Below are positions 1-8,223 of a DNA stretch of 64,000 nt, in pieces. Both the position numbers and the translations under genes were made by a program. Source of the stretch: an uncultured Bacteroidia bacterium (lineage in GTDB: Bacteria > Bacteroidota > Bacteroidia > Bacteroidales > F082); contig CACZZO010000008.1 of NCBI GenBank assembly GCA_902785755.1, positions 1 through 64,000 on the forward strand, in the 5' to 3' direction. Numbering within the stretch: the first letter of the stretch is position 1; every line of letters begins with the position of its first letter. The notes beneath the pieces are model-generated. The model had not been told where the DNA came from. It saw nothing but the letters and a program-made list of their open reading frames with translations, and ran no database searches.

Positions 1-1
1 C

Positions 2-157
2 CGCACCGGCAATGCCAAATCCATGCGAACGGTTCTGGCGCATCCGGAGAAATACCATGTCCGTCATGCCGTCAAGATAGGCGACTACAATGTTGGGCGC
101 GACGGCCCACTGCTGACCATTCCGTTCTATATGGCATTTCTGCTAACGGAGGTATAA
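2..157 (+). CDS. C-terminal end of an unidentified protein (5' truncated by window)
   Basis: An open frame enters at the left edge and stops with TAA at 155-157, giving 51 residues ending IPFYMAFLLTEV. Codon choice looks like real coding sequence and a terminator-like hairpin follows at once. The tail does not look like FtsH, which often precedes cdsA in this phylum. I cannot name the family; it could also be a chance frame. Confidence 0.45.
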   Translation, partial: RTGNAKSMRTVLAHPEKYHVRHAVKIGDYNVGRDGPLLTIPFYMAFLLTEV

Positions 158-171
158 CTGCTCAACGCGAC

Positions 172-205
172 AGGCGGCCTTCTTTTTTTGAGGACCGCCT
201 TGTTT
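172..205 (+). terminator. Terminator-like hairpin
   Basis: AGGCGG (172-177) pairs with CCGCCT (195-200), with further GG/CC pairing next to a T-rich loop, followed by TTGTTTT. It lies just after the stop codon of the partial gene at 2-157 and probably ends that transcript. Confidence 0.45.
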
Positions 206-422
206 TATCGTTTTCGTCAGGGAAGCGTGTTTTCATTCCGTTGCAAGCAGGGACTGTCGTCGCCTGCTTGAGTTCGGGTCGTCATTTCAGGACTTTGGTG
301 ATATGAGGGGGAACCCATAAATAATGAAGACAGGCGGTTTCAACCCTTGCCGGTAATTCGGGTTTTGTCCCCCAAGTCGATGCCATGCAGGGTTATGATG
401 TTCGTCGTATGATTCTTTTTCC

Positions 423-430
423 TATCTTTG
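423..430 (+). promoter_or_regulatory. Putative -7 box for cdsA-psd
   Basis: TATCTTTG matches the Bacteroidota TAnnTTTG -7 element. It lies 20 bp upstream of the ATG at 451 and downstream of the longer ATG at 385, which argues for the 451 start. Confidence 0.55.
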
Positions 431-450
431 CGCATCATTTCGCAGTCGTT

Positions 451-1263
451 ATGAAAGAATTGTTGGTTCGTTCGGTTTCAGGCTTGCTGCTGTGTATCGT
501 AATCCTTGCTTGCGTGTTGGTTTCGCCCTACACCTGTGCCGCTTTGTTGCTGTTTATCGTTGCGGTCGGCACTTACGAGATGTCGAGGCTGTTTCAGATG
601 AATTCCACGGTGGGCGTTGCCGTAGGCGAGGCTTGCGTTTTGGGCACATTCGGCTTGGCGGCAATGGTGGCCTTGCAGGTCATTGGCCAGCAGTGGCTGC
701 TGCTCGAATTGCCGTTGCTCATGTTGCCGTTCCTTTTCGCCTTGTTTTCCAAAAAGTACGATGCCAAGCACATCCTCCCTTATCTGTACGCTTCCCTTGC
801 CTTCCTGAGCTTGCCTTCCGTCCTGATGCTATTCATGTATCGTGCGGAATTGTTTGGCAGTTTGGCCGGTTCGGGGCTGATAGTCTTGGTCTTCTGCCTT
901 TTGTGGGCCAATGATGTCTTTGCCTATCTGACGGGAAAAATGTTGGGTAAGCACAAACTTTTTTCTCGAATTTCTCCCGGAAAGACCATCGAGGGTAGCC
1001 TTGGCGGATTGGTGTTTACCGTGGTGGCCATGATGGTTTTCGCCCATTATGCCGCATGGCTTCCCATTTCCAAAGGTATTGGCATGGCGGCCATTGTCGT
1101 CATTTTCGGCACTTTGGGCGACTTGTGCGAGTCGATGCTGAAACGGCAGGCCGGAGTGAAGGATTCGGGGAAACTGATTCCCGGCCACGGCGGTATTTTG
1201 GACCGTTTCGACTCGGTGATGTTCAGCGTACCGTTTATTTTCGTTTATTTGCTGCTGCTATGA
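451..1263 (+). CDS. cdsA: Phosphatidate cytidylyltransferase
   Basis: Makes CDP-diacylglycerol from phosphatidate and CTP at the cytoplasmic membrane, the branch point to phosphatidylserine/ethanolamine. The 270-residue product is strongly hydrophobic, with multiple membrane segments. It carries the C-terminal CdsA signature around GDLCESMLKRQAGVKDSGK and GHGGILDRFDS. The start MKELLVRSVSG at 451 is preferred over the ATG at 385 because a promoter box lies between them. Its stop overlaps the psd start (ATGA, 1260-1263), so the two phospholipid genes are translationally coupled. Confidence 0.93.
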   Translation: MKELLVRSVSGLLLCIVILACVLVSPYTCAALLLFIVAVGTYEMSRLFQMNSTVGVAVGEACVLGTFGLAAMVALQVIGQQWLLLELPLLMLPFLFALFSKKYDAKHILPYLYASLAFLSLPSVLMLFMYRAELFGSLAGSGLIVLVFCLLWANDVFAYLTGKMLGKHKLFSRISPGKTIEGSLGGLVFTVVAMMVFAHYAAWLPISKGIGMAAIVVIFGTLGDLCESMLKRQAGVKDSGKLIPGHGGILDRFDSVMFSVPFIFVYLLLL

Positions 1264-1934
1264 AGATCAATAAAAGGTTACACGAGGAAGGGACAAGAGC
1301 CATTTTGATTGCCTTTGCGGTTATTGCCGTAACAATTGTTTTTGTCAATTGGCTTTGGCCTTCGCAAACCATCTGGCATTATTTGTTGTATGTGTTTGAA
1401 TTTGTGGTTTTTATACTGACCATCCGATTTTTCCGCGTCCCGATTTGGCGTAAGACAACGATGGAGGAAGATGCTGTGGTTTCACCCGCCGATGGCTTGG
1501 TTGCGGCCAATGAGGTGGTGCTTGAGGACGAGTATTTCCACGACCGCCGCCGTCAGGTTTCCATTTTCATGTCGATTTATGATGTGCATATCAATTTCTT
1601 CCCGTTTGATGGCAAGGTGACCTATTACAAATACCATCCTGGCAAGTTCCTGTTGGCCTTCAAGCCGAAGTCGTCCACTGATAATGAGCATAATACGATT
1701 GTTTTGAAGGACAAGAAAGGGCGTGAAATCCTTGTTCGGCAGATTGCGGGTTTTGTGGCGCGTCGCATCGTTTGCGACCTCAAGGCCGGCGACGAGGCCG
1801 TTGTAGGTGAGGAGCTTGGAATGATTCGTTTCGGTTCGCGCGTTGATGTGTTTTTGCCTTTGGATGCTGAAGTCAAGGTGAAAATCAACCAAAAGACCAC
1901 GGGCAAGGAAACGGTTTTGGCGATGCTGAAATAG
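1260..1934 (+). CDS. psd: Phosphatidylserine decarboxylase, short type
   Basis: Decarboxylates phosphatidylserine to phosphatidylethanolamine, the step after CdsA and PS synthase. The protein is 224 residues, the short class, with two N-terminal membrane segments (about residues 14-55) and a beta-rich catalytic part. The self-cleavage site that forms the pyruvoyl cofactor should be the Gly-Ser of RFGSRVDVFLP near the C-terminus. The IYDVHINFFPFDG motif is typical. ATGA overlap with cdsA supports this start. It converges on the TrmH-HAD gene with an 8-bp gap. Confidence 0.92.
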   Translation: MKINKRLHEEGTRAILIAFAVIAVTIVFVNWLWPSQTIWHYLLYVFEFVVFILTIRFFRVPIWRKTTMEEDAVVSPADGLVAANEVVLEDEYFHDRRRQVSIFMSIYDVHINFFPFDGKVTYYKYHPGKFLLAFKPKSSTDNEHNTIVLKDKKGREILVRQIAGFVARRIVCDLKAGDEAVVGEELGMIRFGSRVDVFLPLDAEVKVKINQKTTGKETVLAMLK

Positions 1935-1942
1935 CTTGAATA

Positions 1943-3214
1943 TCAAAGGATTCCAATGATTTCTTTGAGGCTTTTCACCTCAAACGTCCGCTCCCCCTCA
2001 ACCGTTTTCCCACCTGCATTATAGAAAATCTGGTCGATGCCGGCGGCGCGGGCACCGTCAATGTCGACGGCCATCTCGTCGCCAATCATGAGGCTTTCTA
2101 CGGGAGAGGCATTGGCTTTGCGCAAGGCGTAAAGGAAAATCTCAGGGTTGGGTTTCTTCACCCCGACTTCCTCCGAAACGGTCAAGGTCTCGAAATAAGG
2201 TTCCAAGCCCGAACCGCTCAATTTGGTGTGTTGCACCTCTTGGAAACCGTTGGTAATCAGATGTAAATGGTATTTCGGCTTCAGGTAGTCAAGCAATTCC
2301 ATCGTTCCGGGAACCAATCGGACAATGCGCGGCGACCAATACACATAATCCTCGCTGAGTTGATCGGCCAAGGCGGTGTCGTGGACGCCATAATGCGCCA
2401 AAGGCTGCATGAAACGGGTGCGGTTCAAGTAGTCTTTGGTGATCTTGTCCTCGCGGTAAAGCATCCAAAGTTGTTCATTCAGTGGATGATACACCTCATG
2501 GAACTCATGCGCACTCGGGATGCCAAGGCTTTTCAGATTGTATTTTTCATAGATGCGCTCAAAAGCCACCTCCGCTGCGGCATCGAAGTCCCACAAAGTG
2601 CGGTCGAGGTCGAAGAAGATATGTTTGTATTTTTGACTTGGACCCTTCGACAGGCTCAGGGTTCCTTTGGTCGTTGAGCTTGTCGAAACGCCCGCATTAC
2701 TAATCATTTGTCTTTGCCACTCAAACAAAGCCACGGCTGCGGCATGGCTCACATTGAGCGAGCGCGTAGGGCCGGGCACGGGAATATAGACTACCATGTC
2801 GCATTGCGACAGGAGTTCGTCGCTGAGGCCGTGGCTCTCGCTGCCTACGATGAAGGCCACGTTTTCAGGAAGTTGCGTTTCGTAGATGCAGGTGGCGTTG
2901 TCGGTGGTTTCGATGGCGACGATGGTTTTGCTTTCGGGCACAATCTTGTGCAAATCGGTTTCTTCGCTGAAATACCAGCGGATGTTGTCGCGGCTTGAGG
3001 CGGCGGCGCGGCGCACCTTGCCGAGGCGATGTTCGTCCTCCTTGCCCAAAAAGCAGATTTCGGAAGCCCCGATGTTGTCGGCCAAGCGAATCATGGCTCC
3101 GATGTTGTCAGGCGTGAGGAGGTGGTCGGCGATGAGGATGGGGTGGGGAACCTGATCAAAAAGTTTCTCTGGCGCAAGTTTCCCGAACAAATCGTTGGAT
3201 TTTAAGTAGGTCAT
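1943..3214 (-). CDS. TrmH/SpoU-type RNA methyltransferase fused to a YjjG-type HAD phosphatase
   Basis: 423 residues carrying two enzymes. Residues ~1-170 form a SPOUT methyltransferase with the three SpoU motifs (NIGAMIRLADNIGA; IVGSESHGLSDE; YIPVPGPTRSLNVSHAAAVA), expected to 2'-O-methylate RNA with SAM. Residues ~193-423 form a HAD subfamily IA hydrolase (FFDLDRTLWDFD, ITNGF, KKPNPEIF, MIGDEMAVDIDGA), closest to YjjG-like nucleotidases. The join (~172-191) is low-complexity Ser/Thr/Lys text encoded by an imperfect palindromic repeat. The start is 9 bp after the C25 peptidase stop on the same strand. The fusion may be real or may result from repeat insertion removing a stop between two genes. 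Confidence 0.85.
   Translation of the reverse strand: MTYLKSNDLFGKLAPEKLFDQVPHPILIADHLLTPDNIGAMIRLADNIGASEICFLGKEDEHRLGKVRRAAASSRDNIRWYFSEETDLHKIVPESKTIVAIETTDNATCIYETQLPENVAFIVGSESHGLSDELLSQCDMVVYIPVPGPTRSLNVSHAAAVALFEWQRQMISNAGVSTSSTTKGTLSLSKGPSQKYKHIFFDLDRTLWDFDAAAEVAFERIYEKYNLKSLGIPSAHEFHEVYHPLNEQLWMLYREDKITKDYLNRTRFMQPLAHYGVHDTALADQLSEDYVYWSPRIVRLVPGTMELLDYLKPKYHLHLITNGFQEVQHTKLSGSGLEPYFETLTVSEEVGVKKPNPEIFLYALRKANASPVESLMIGDEMAVDIDGARAAGIDQIFYNAGGKTVEGERTFEVKSLKEIIGIL
2643..2692. repeat. Imperfect palindromic repeat inside coding sequence
   Basis: TTCGACAGGCTCAGG (from about 2646) faces GTTGAGCTTGTCGAA about 15 bp later, forming a dyad with few mismatches. Very similar CTTCGACAGGCTCAG / GAGCTTGTCGAA palindromes are known as dispersed repeats in many bacteria. 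Here the copy is translated as the linker between the methyltransferase and HAD domains. Confidence 0.7.
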
Positions 3215-3223
3215 TTCTGTAAG

Positions 3224-6200
3224 TTATTGAATGACAAACTTTTTTGTGATGATGGCATCGTTGTTTCTGATTTGGATGAAATACACGCCTTGAGCCATTC
3301 CACTACATTGCAGTTGCATGGCTCCTGCGCTTTCTCCACTCGCGATTTGTCGACCGATTTCGTTGAAAATCCTATAACTGAAGTGTTCTCCCAAGCTGAT
3401 ATACAAGATGTTATGGGCAGGATTCGGGAAGAGTTGCACCTCTTTGTGGGTTATTGTATCCACGAATGTGTCGACGGTGACGGTGACGAATGTCGGGAGG
3501 GAGAATTGCTGTTTTGCATTGAAGGATGAAATATCGTAGGTGTAGGTGCCAATATTCTGGAAATCAGAGAAAATCGTTTCGTGTTGCACGGCAATCTGCT
3601 CACCATTACGGCAGATGATGTAGTTTTCGTCTGTGCTGGTGCTATCCCATGAAAGGCTGACTTCATTAAGGTTGACATGGGCCTCCACATCGAGGGAAGG
3701 CAGGAAGGTGAAATTCTGCGCTCCGCTTTGTTGTGTGTTCCCGACATCGATAATCTCGATTCCTGAAAGCGTGTGTGGCTTGGCTTCCAATCGGTAAAAC
3801 ACCTCAAAACTGGATCCGTTTGACACCGTGCGAGGTACGCCGAAAGCCGCCTTTATTGTGGTCGTGTTTCCAGCAGGAATGTCCCCGATGTCGTATAGCA
3901 TTTGGCTGAAAATCAGCTTGGAGGAACAACTGAACAGTTGCAGCCGCGCTTGGTGTGCATCGCATGACCCCGAATTTTTGATATTAATTAATAAGGTGTC
4001 GGGAGTCCCGGGACGCACGGTGTTGGTTGGCTCGAACTGCGATAAGGTAAGGGTGGGTGCATGGAGTTTCATGCGAAAATGGCTCTCCCAAGAGTGAATT
4101 CCGTCCGAGCAAGTGAGGATGAAATTGGCATGGATGCCATCATTAATCAGTTCATTGACAGAGATTTCAAATTTGTTTTTGAGCGTGTATTCGGCAAGCG
4201 CATCGATATTGGGAATGGTGGCGAAGCCGGAATTGATTTCAATGAAGGGCGAATCCGTGCTGAGGCTCACTTGAACATTGGTGGCAGGCTCGTTTCCGAG
4301 GTTTTTGACGGTCAAGTCGAGGCCGAAAGTCTCGCCGTAGTCGGCAAGGCCGTTGGCATCGTTGATGCTGAAATTTTCGTAAGTGAGGAAAGGCCCGTTG
4401 GCGGGAATGATTTGAATGTCTTGATAATGAGTCACTTTGTTGAAACCTGTCACTGCCAATTTAGCGGTTCCGGCCACTTCGGGACAGGTGAAAGTGAGCC
4501 TGGCTTCCCCATCGATGACGGGTGTGCTGCACAGCACCTCGCCGTTGAAGGAGAGGGTGGCCAAGGCATAATCTACATCGGCGGTGATGAGGAGTTCGGT
4601 TTGCTCGAAGAAAATGGCTTCGGGTTGGCAAGTGACATTCATTTCGGTAGGATTGGCGGTGCGCAGCAGCAGGCTCGGGTCGCCAAACAGAATCCATGTG
4701 TTGTGCGTGTTGCCATCATCGCTTGGATGCAAGTCCAAGATTTTCATGTTGCCGTTGAGCGAAGCCCCGCCAAAAGTATGGTGGAATTGGTTGGCACTGC
4801 GCCATTCGCAAAGGATATCGACCATCTCATCCTGACCCGTCATGGGCGGCTGCCAAGGTTGCGAAATCCAACTGAACATGCCTCCGATGGCACCAGTAGG
4901 AACGCCTGTGGCATTGTTGGTGGCACGCATCCAAGCCTCGGCGAAGCAATTCACATTGAATTGGCCATTGTAGCAAGCCGTCGACCAGATGAAGGGCCAT
5001 TTGTAGTCGTTGACCAAGGCGTTTACATGGTTGTTGCTGAAATTGCCTACATACCAGCTTGTTGTGGAGCCGTGGTTGCAATAGTTGCAGATGCCCGCGC
5101 CAGCGTTGAAGTTTTCGCTCAGTTTGGCGGCATTGGTGCCGGTGCCTACTCCGCGATAGTGTTGCGAAACTTCGCTATAGGTATAGTGCAATAAAGTGTC
5201 ACGGATGTAATCAATGTGTACGTAATCGGATTCGCCGTGGTTGTGCCCGCTGCCCGAGCCTTCGTTGGCTCCGATGCCGATGCCCTTGCCGAGCCAATCG
5301 GAGGTGGAAGGCATGTCGCGCTCATAGTAAATCACCTTTGCGACTTGGTTTTGCACATCGGCCACGCTCCCAGCCGAAAAACGTCCGACGAAGATTTCGG
5401 GATAGTCGTCGTTGCCTTCGAGTTGGCCAAACCAAATGTCGGATGCGCCTCCGTTCATTGATTTGGGCGTGAGGTCGGAATAGTCGCCGACGAGGAGCAC
5501 ATAGCACAAGTTCTCCTCCGGGTTGTCGTAATGACTGAGAATGAACGACTTGATTTGTCCGGCATTGTTGCCCCCAATCTCAGATAGGCTGACCAATGTG
5601 GTAGGTCGTCCCGACTCGTTTTTCCAGTCCACAAAGGGCTGCATGGCCTGCAAATACTGGTTCGGGCAGATGACCAACATCTCGCCCTCGTCGGGGATGA
5701 AAGTGTATCTTGTCGCCTTTTCCCGATAGTTAAGGAAACGGTGGCGGTACATCTCTTGGGTTTCGGGCGATAGTTTCGTCGAGCCTTTCTTGCGAGCGAT
5801 TTTCGGGTTGTTTCCTTTGTCGCCGACCTTTTTCATTGTCAGGGTCAAATGCGTGTAGACGCGCAGGGTTTTCGTAATGGGATTGTAGGCAAAGGGATAG
5901 ACCAAAACGTTTTGCCCACGGCAATCGCGGAGAATGTAAGGTTTGTCCAATTGTGCCTGAAAATCAGGGAAAAAGCGGTTTTGGGAATAGGTTTCGCCAT
6001 AGCGGTAGGGAACTGTTTCGGGGTCGATTTCGCGGCTGAAGTTGCCCTTCGAAGGCATTATTTCCATGTTTTCAAACTCCTGAAATTCCGCGTTTTTGAC
6101 CTCAATTTCCATTTCGGCCATGTCGCCGATGAGGATGGGAATGGCAAACAAAGGCAGGTCGGGGGCGGCTTCTTCCAACATGGAGGCCATCTTGGGCACG

Positions 6201-6409
6201 GTGATGAGGCTTTGCTGCCCTCTCGGTGTGCTGACAGATTCCTTGTAGAACCCTTGCAACGCAAAACTCACAGTGGTTTCTTGCTCCGAATCGGAAAGCA
6301 GTTTCACGCTCGGCGCGATGGGTGTTGAACTGCCACAATTAATCCATTCTTGTGAGAATAAATTGATTATCAATAGATTGAAGATAAGAAATGCCAAACC
6401 TTTTTTCAT
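3224..6409 (-). CDS. Gingipain-like C25 family cysteine peptidase with T9SS sorting domain
   Basis: 1061 residues with a signal peptide (MKKGLAFLIFNLLIINLFSQ), a gingipain-type propeptide region, and a C25 peptidase core. The likely catalytic dyad is His446 (in YCNHGSTTSW) and Cys479 (in STACYNGQF). Ig-like modules follow, then a type A T9SS C-terminal domain (LFPNPAHNILYIS ... GVYFIQIRNND ... KKFVIQ) that should be removed on export through the outer membrane. It is probably a surface or secreted protease; substrate specificity cannot be read from sequence. Close paralogue at 58162-61623. A TATTTTTG box at 6429-6436 probably drives it. Confidence 0.88.
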   Translation of the reverse strand: MKKGLAFLIFNLLIINLFSQEWINCGSSTPIAPSVKLLSDSEQETTVSFALQGFYKESVSTPRGQQSLITVPKMASMLEEAAPDLPLFAIPILIGDMAEMEIEVKNAEFQEFENMEIMPSKGNFSREIDPETVPYRYGETYSQNRFFPDFQAQLDKPYILRDCRGQNVLVYPFAYNPITKTLRVYTHLTLTMKKVGDKGNNPKIARKKGSTKLSPETQEMYRHRFLNYREKATRYTFIPDEGEMLVICPNQYLQAMQPFVDWKNESGRPTTLVSLSEIGGNNAGQIKSFILSHYDNPEENLCYVLLVGDYSDLTPKSMNGGASDIWFGQLEGNDDYPEIFVGRFSAGSVADVQNQVAKVIYYERDMPSTSDWLGKGIGIGANEGSGSGHNHGESDYVHIDYIRDTLLHYTYSEVSQHYRGVGTGTNAAKLSENFNAGAGICNYCNHGSTTSWYVGNFSNNHVNALVNDYKWPFIWSTACYNGQFNVNCFAEAWMRATNNATGVPTGAIGGMFSWISQPWQPPMTGQDEMVDILCEWRSANQFHHTFGGASLNGNMKILDLHPSDDGNTHNTWILFGDPSLLLRTANPTEMNVTCQPEAIFFEQTELLITADVDYALATLSFNGEVLCSTPVIDGEARLTFTCPEVAGTAKLAVTGFNKVTHYQDIQIIPANGPFLTYENFSINDANGLADYGETFGLDLTVKNLGNEPATNVQVSLSTDSPFIEINSGFATIPNIDALAEYTLKNKFEISVNELINDGIHANFILTCSDGIHSWESHFRMKLHAPTLTLSQFEPTNTVRPGTPDTLLINIKNSGSCDAHQARLQLFSCSSKLIFSQMLYDIGDIPAGNTTTIKAAFGVPRTVSNGSSFEVFYRLEAKPHTLSGIEIIDVGNTQQSGAQNFTFLPSLDVEAHVNLNEVSLSWDSTSTDENYIICRNGEQIAVQHETIFSDFQNIGTYTYDISSFNAKQQFSLPTFVTVTVDTFVDTITHKEVQLFPNPAHNILYISLGEHFSYRIFNEIGRQIASGESAGAMQLQCSGMAQGVYFIQIRNNDAIITKKFVIQ

Positions 6410-6428
6410 TGCACAATGGAATTTGCCA

Positions 6429-6436
6429 CAAAAATA
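6429..6436 (-). promoter_or_regulatory. Putative -7 box for the C25 peptidase gene
   Basis: Minus-strand TATTTTTG ends 20 bp upstream of the start codon at 6409, matching the TAnnTTTG element. Confidence 0.5.
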
Positions 6437-6479
6437 CAGATTTTTTTTGACATTGTGCTTGTTGATGCGGCTGACTTAT

Positions 6480-8201
6480 TCAATCCACATTGCCATGCAA
6501 ATAGGAGTTCTCGCCGCTGATGCCGTTTTTGGTGGCTGAATATTGCGACAGTTCCTCGTCGGAGTGGCTGATGTCCACGTTGCGGCGCAGGTAGGCGGGC
6601 TGGTTTTCGAGTTCCTCCAAGCCGCGTGCGGTTCTGAAGTTCATGCTCAGGGCGCGGAGACGTTGTTTCTTCAGCATCTCTTTCGGGTCGATTTCCTTGG
6701 CCTTCTTCGCTTCAAGGACGGCCACCTTCTGCTCGGCCTTGGCCTGCACTTCCTCCTTGGTCATGATGCGCGAGGTGATTTCAAAGCCTTCATCGTCGTT
6801 GCCGGTGGAACGGAAAGGATTGTCGAACACCTTGACGACGGGTCTTTCCTCCTCGAAATGCACCGCTGTAGGCCTTTCCTGAACGGGGGCAGCGGGTGTA
6901 AACTCCACCGTCGGCTCATTGAGTGGTTCGTCGTCTTCGGGATGGTTGTTTTCAACTGTTTGTGTCGGCCTTTTGACAGGCTCAGGGGCCTTGGGTGATT
7001 CCGTTGAAAACAGGGAGTGGACGGTCTTTTCCTCGTGCTTTTCTTGTGGAACGAATTGGCCTACTTCTGTGGCGGCAATGGAACCCACGGCGGGCCTAAC
7101 GGGAGCGGCATTTTCCTCGTCCTTCACTTGGCCGTTCAGGTCGTAGACTTTCTTCGGCTGGGTGGAAGGGGTGGGGGCTTGCTTCTCGTTCAAAACTGTG
7201 CTGTAGGGCTTTGCGTCGTGATTGAAACCGGTGGCAATCAGGGTGACGCTGAGAGCTTGGCCGAGGCTTTCGTCGGTGCCGTTGCCCCAAATCACGTCGG
7301 AGTTGTTGCCGCAGGCGTTTTGGGCGATTTCGAGGATTTCGTCGACTTCGTCCAACGAGACTTCATCGGTGCCTGAGGTGATGTAGAGCAGGATGTTCTT
7401 TGCCCCTTCAATATTGGAATCATTGAGCAAGGGCGAGTGGATGGCATCCTTGATGGCTTTCTCGGCGCGGTTTTCGCCTTCGGCCACGCCTGCGCCCATG
7501 ATGGCCTTGCCGCTGTCCTTCATCACGGTTTTCACGTCCTCGAAGTCGACGTTGACATAGCCGGGCACGGTGATGATTTCGGCTATGCCACGGGCTGCGG
7601 TGGCCAACACGTCGTCGGCCTTCTTGAAGGCTTCGGAGAGTTTCATGTTGCCGTATTGGTCGCGGAGTTTGTCGGTGCTGATGAGGATGAGCGTGTCGAC
7701 GCACTTTTTCAGTTCCTCGATGCCCGACAGGGCCTGCAACTTGCGCCGGCGGCCTTCTCTTTCCATCGGCATGGTGACGATGCCCACGGTGAGGATGCCT
7801 TTGTCTTTGGCCAATTTGGCCACCACGGGGGCTGCACCTGTGCCTGTGCCGCCGCCCATGCCAGCGGTGACGAACAGCATCTTGGTTTCGTCGTCGAGCA
7901 GGGCTTCAATCTCGTCGCGGCTCATTTCGGCGGCCTCGCGCCCGATGTTGGGGTCGTTGCCGGCCCCGAGTTCGCGCTTGCCGAGGTGAACCCGCGTTTT
8001 CACGTTGCTTTTCAGCAAGGCTTGGTGGTCGGTGTTGCAAAGCACGAAATCAACCCCTTGGATGCCCTCTTCCATCATGTGGTTGACGGCGTTGCCGCCG
8101 CCGCCGCCCACACCGACGACCTTGATATAGTTGGGCTTTTGCGCATCGACGGGCTTGAAAACTTCGTCGTTGCTGTTGCTGAATGTATAGTCTTCTGCCA
8201 T
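6480..8201 (-). CDS. ftsZ: Cell division GTPase FtsZ
   Basis: Tubulin-like GTPase that polymerises into the Z ring. The 573-residue product has the T1 loop GVGGGGGNAVNH, the signature GGGTGTGAAP, the T7 catalytic segment GYVNVDFEDV and the FtsZ C-terminal domain up to ~residue 325. A long acidic/proline-rich linker follows, then the conserved tail ending SYLHGNVD, as usual in Bacteroidota. It is the last gene of the dcw cluster, 22 bp after ftsA. A divergent truncated paralogue lies at 35114-35776. Confidence 0.97.
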   Translation of the reverse strand: MAEDYTFSNSNDEVFKPVDAQKPNYIKVVGVGGGGGNAVNHMMEEGIQGVDFVLCNTDHQALLKSNVKTRVHLGKRELGAGNDPNIGREAAEMSRDEIEALLDDETKMLFVTAGMGGGTGTGAAPVVAKLAKDKGILTVGIVTMPMEREGRRRKLQALSGIEELKKCVDTLILISTDKLRDQYGNMKLSEAFKKADDVLATAARGIAEIITVPGYVNVDFEDVKTVMKDSGKAIMGAGVAEGENRAEKAIKDAIHSPLLNDSNIEGAKNILLYITSGTDEVSLDEVDEILEIAQNACGNNSDVIWGNGTDESLGQALSVTLIATGFNHDAKPYSTVLNEKQAPTPSTQPKKVYDLNGQVKDEENAAPVRPAVGSIAATEVGQFVPQEKHEEKTVHSLFSTESPKAPEPVKRPTQTVENNHPEDDEPLNEPTVEFTPAAPVQERPTAVHFEEERPVVKVFDNPFRSTGNDDEGFEITSRIMTKEEVQAKAEQKVAVLEAKKAKEIDPKEMLKKQRLRALSMNFRTARGLEELENQPAYLRRNVDISHSDEELSQYSATKNGISGENSYLHGNVD

Positions 8202-8223
8202 GGTTTTGAGGATTTTTTAGGGG

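Larger units (their letters stand above)
158..450. other. Intergenic region before cdsA
   Basis: This 293-bp gap holds the terminator-like hairpin at 172-205, a perfect 8-bp inverted repeat (CAAGCAGG 244-251 / CCTGCTTG 263-270) and a TATCTTTG promoter box at 423-430. I see no gene in it. Confidence 0.5.

Noticed and set aside
4061..5194. 377-residue plus-strand frame in the C25 gene
   Set aside because: Shadow of the peptidase coding strand; the sense frame has catalytic motifs and a sorting domain.
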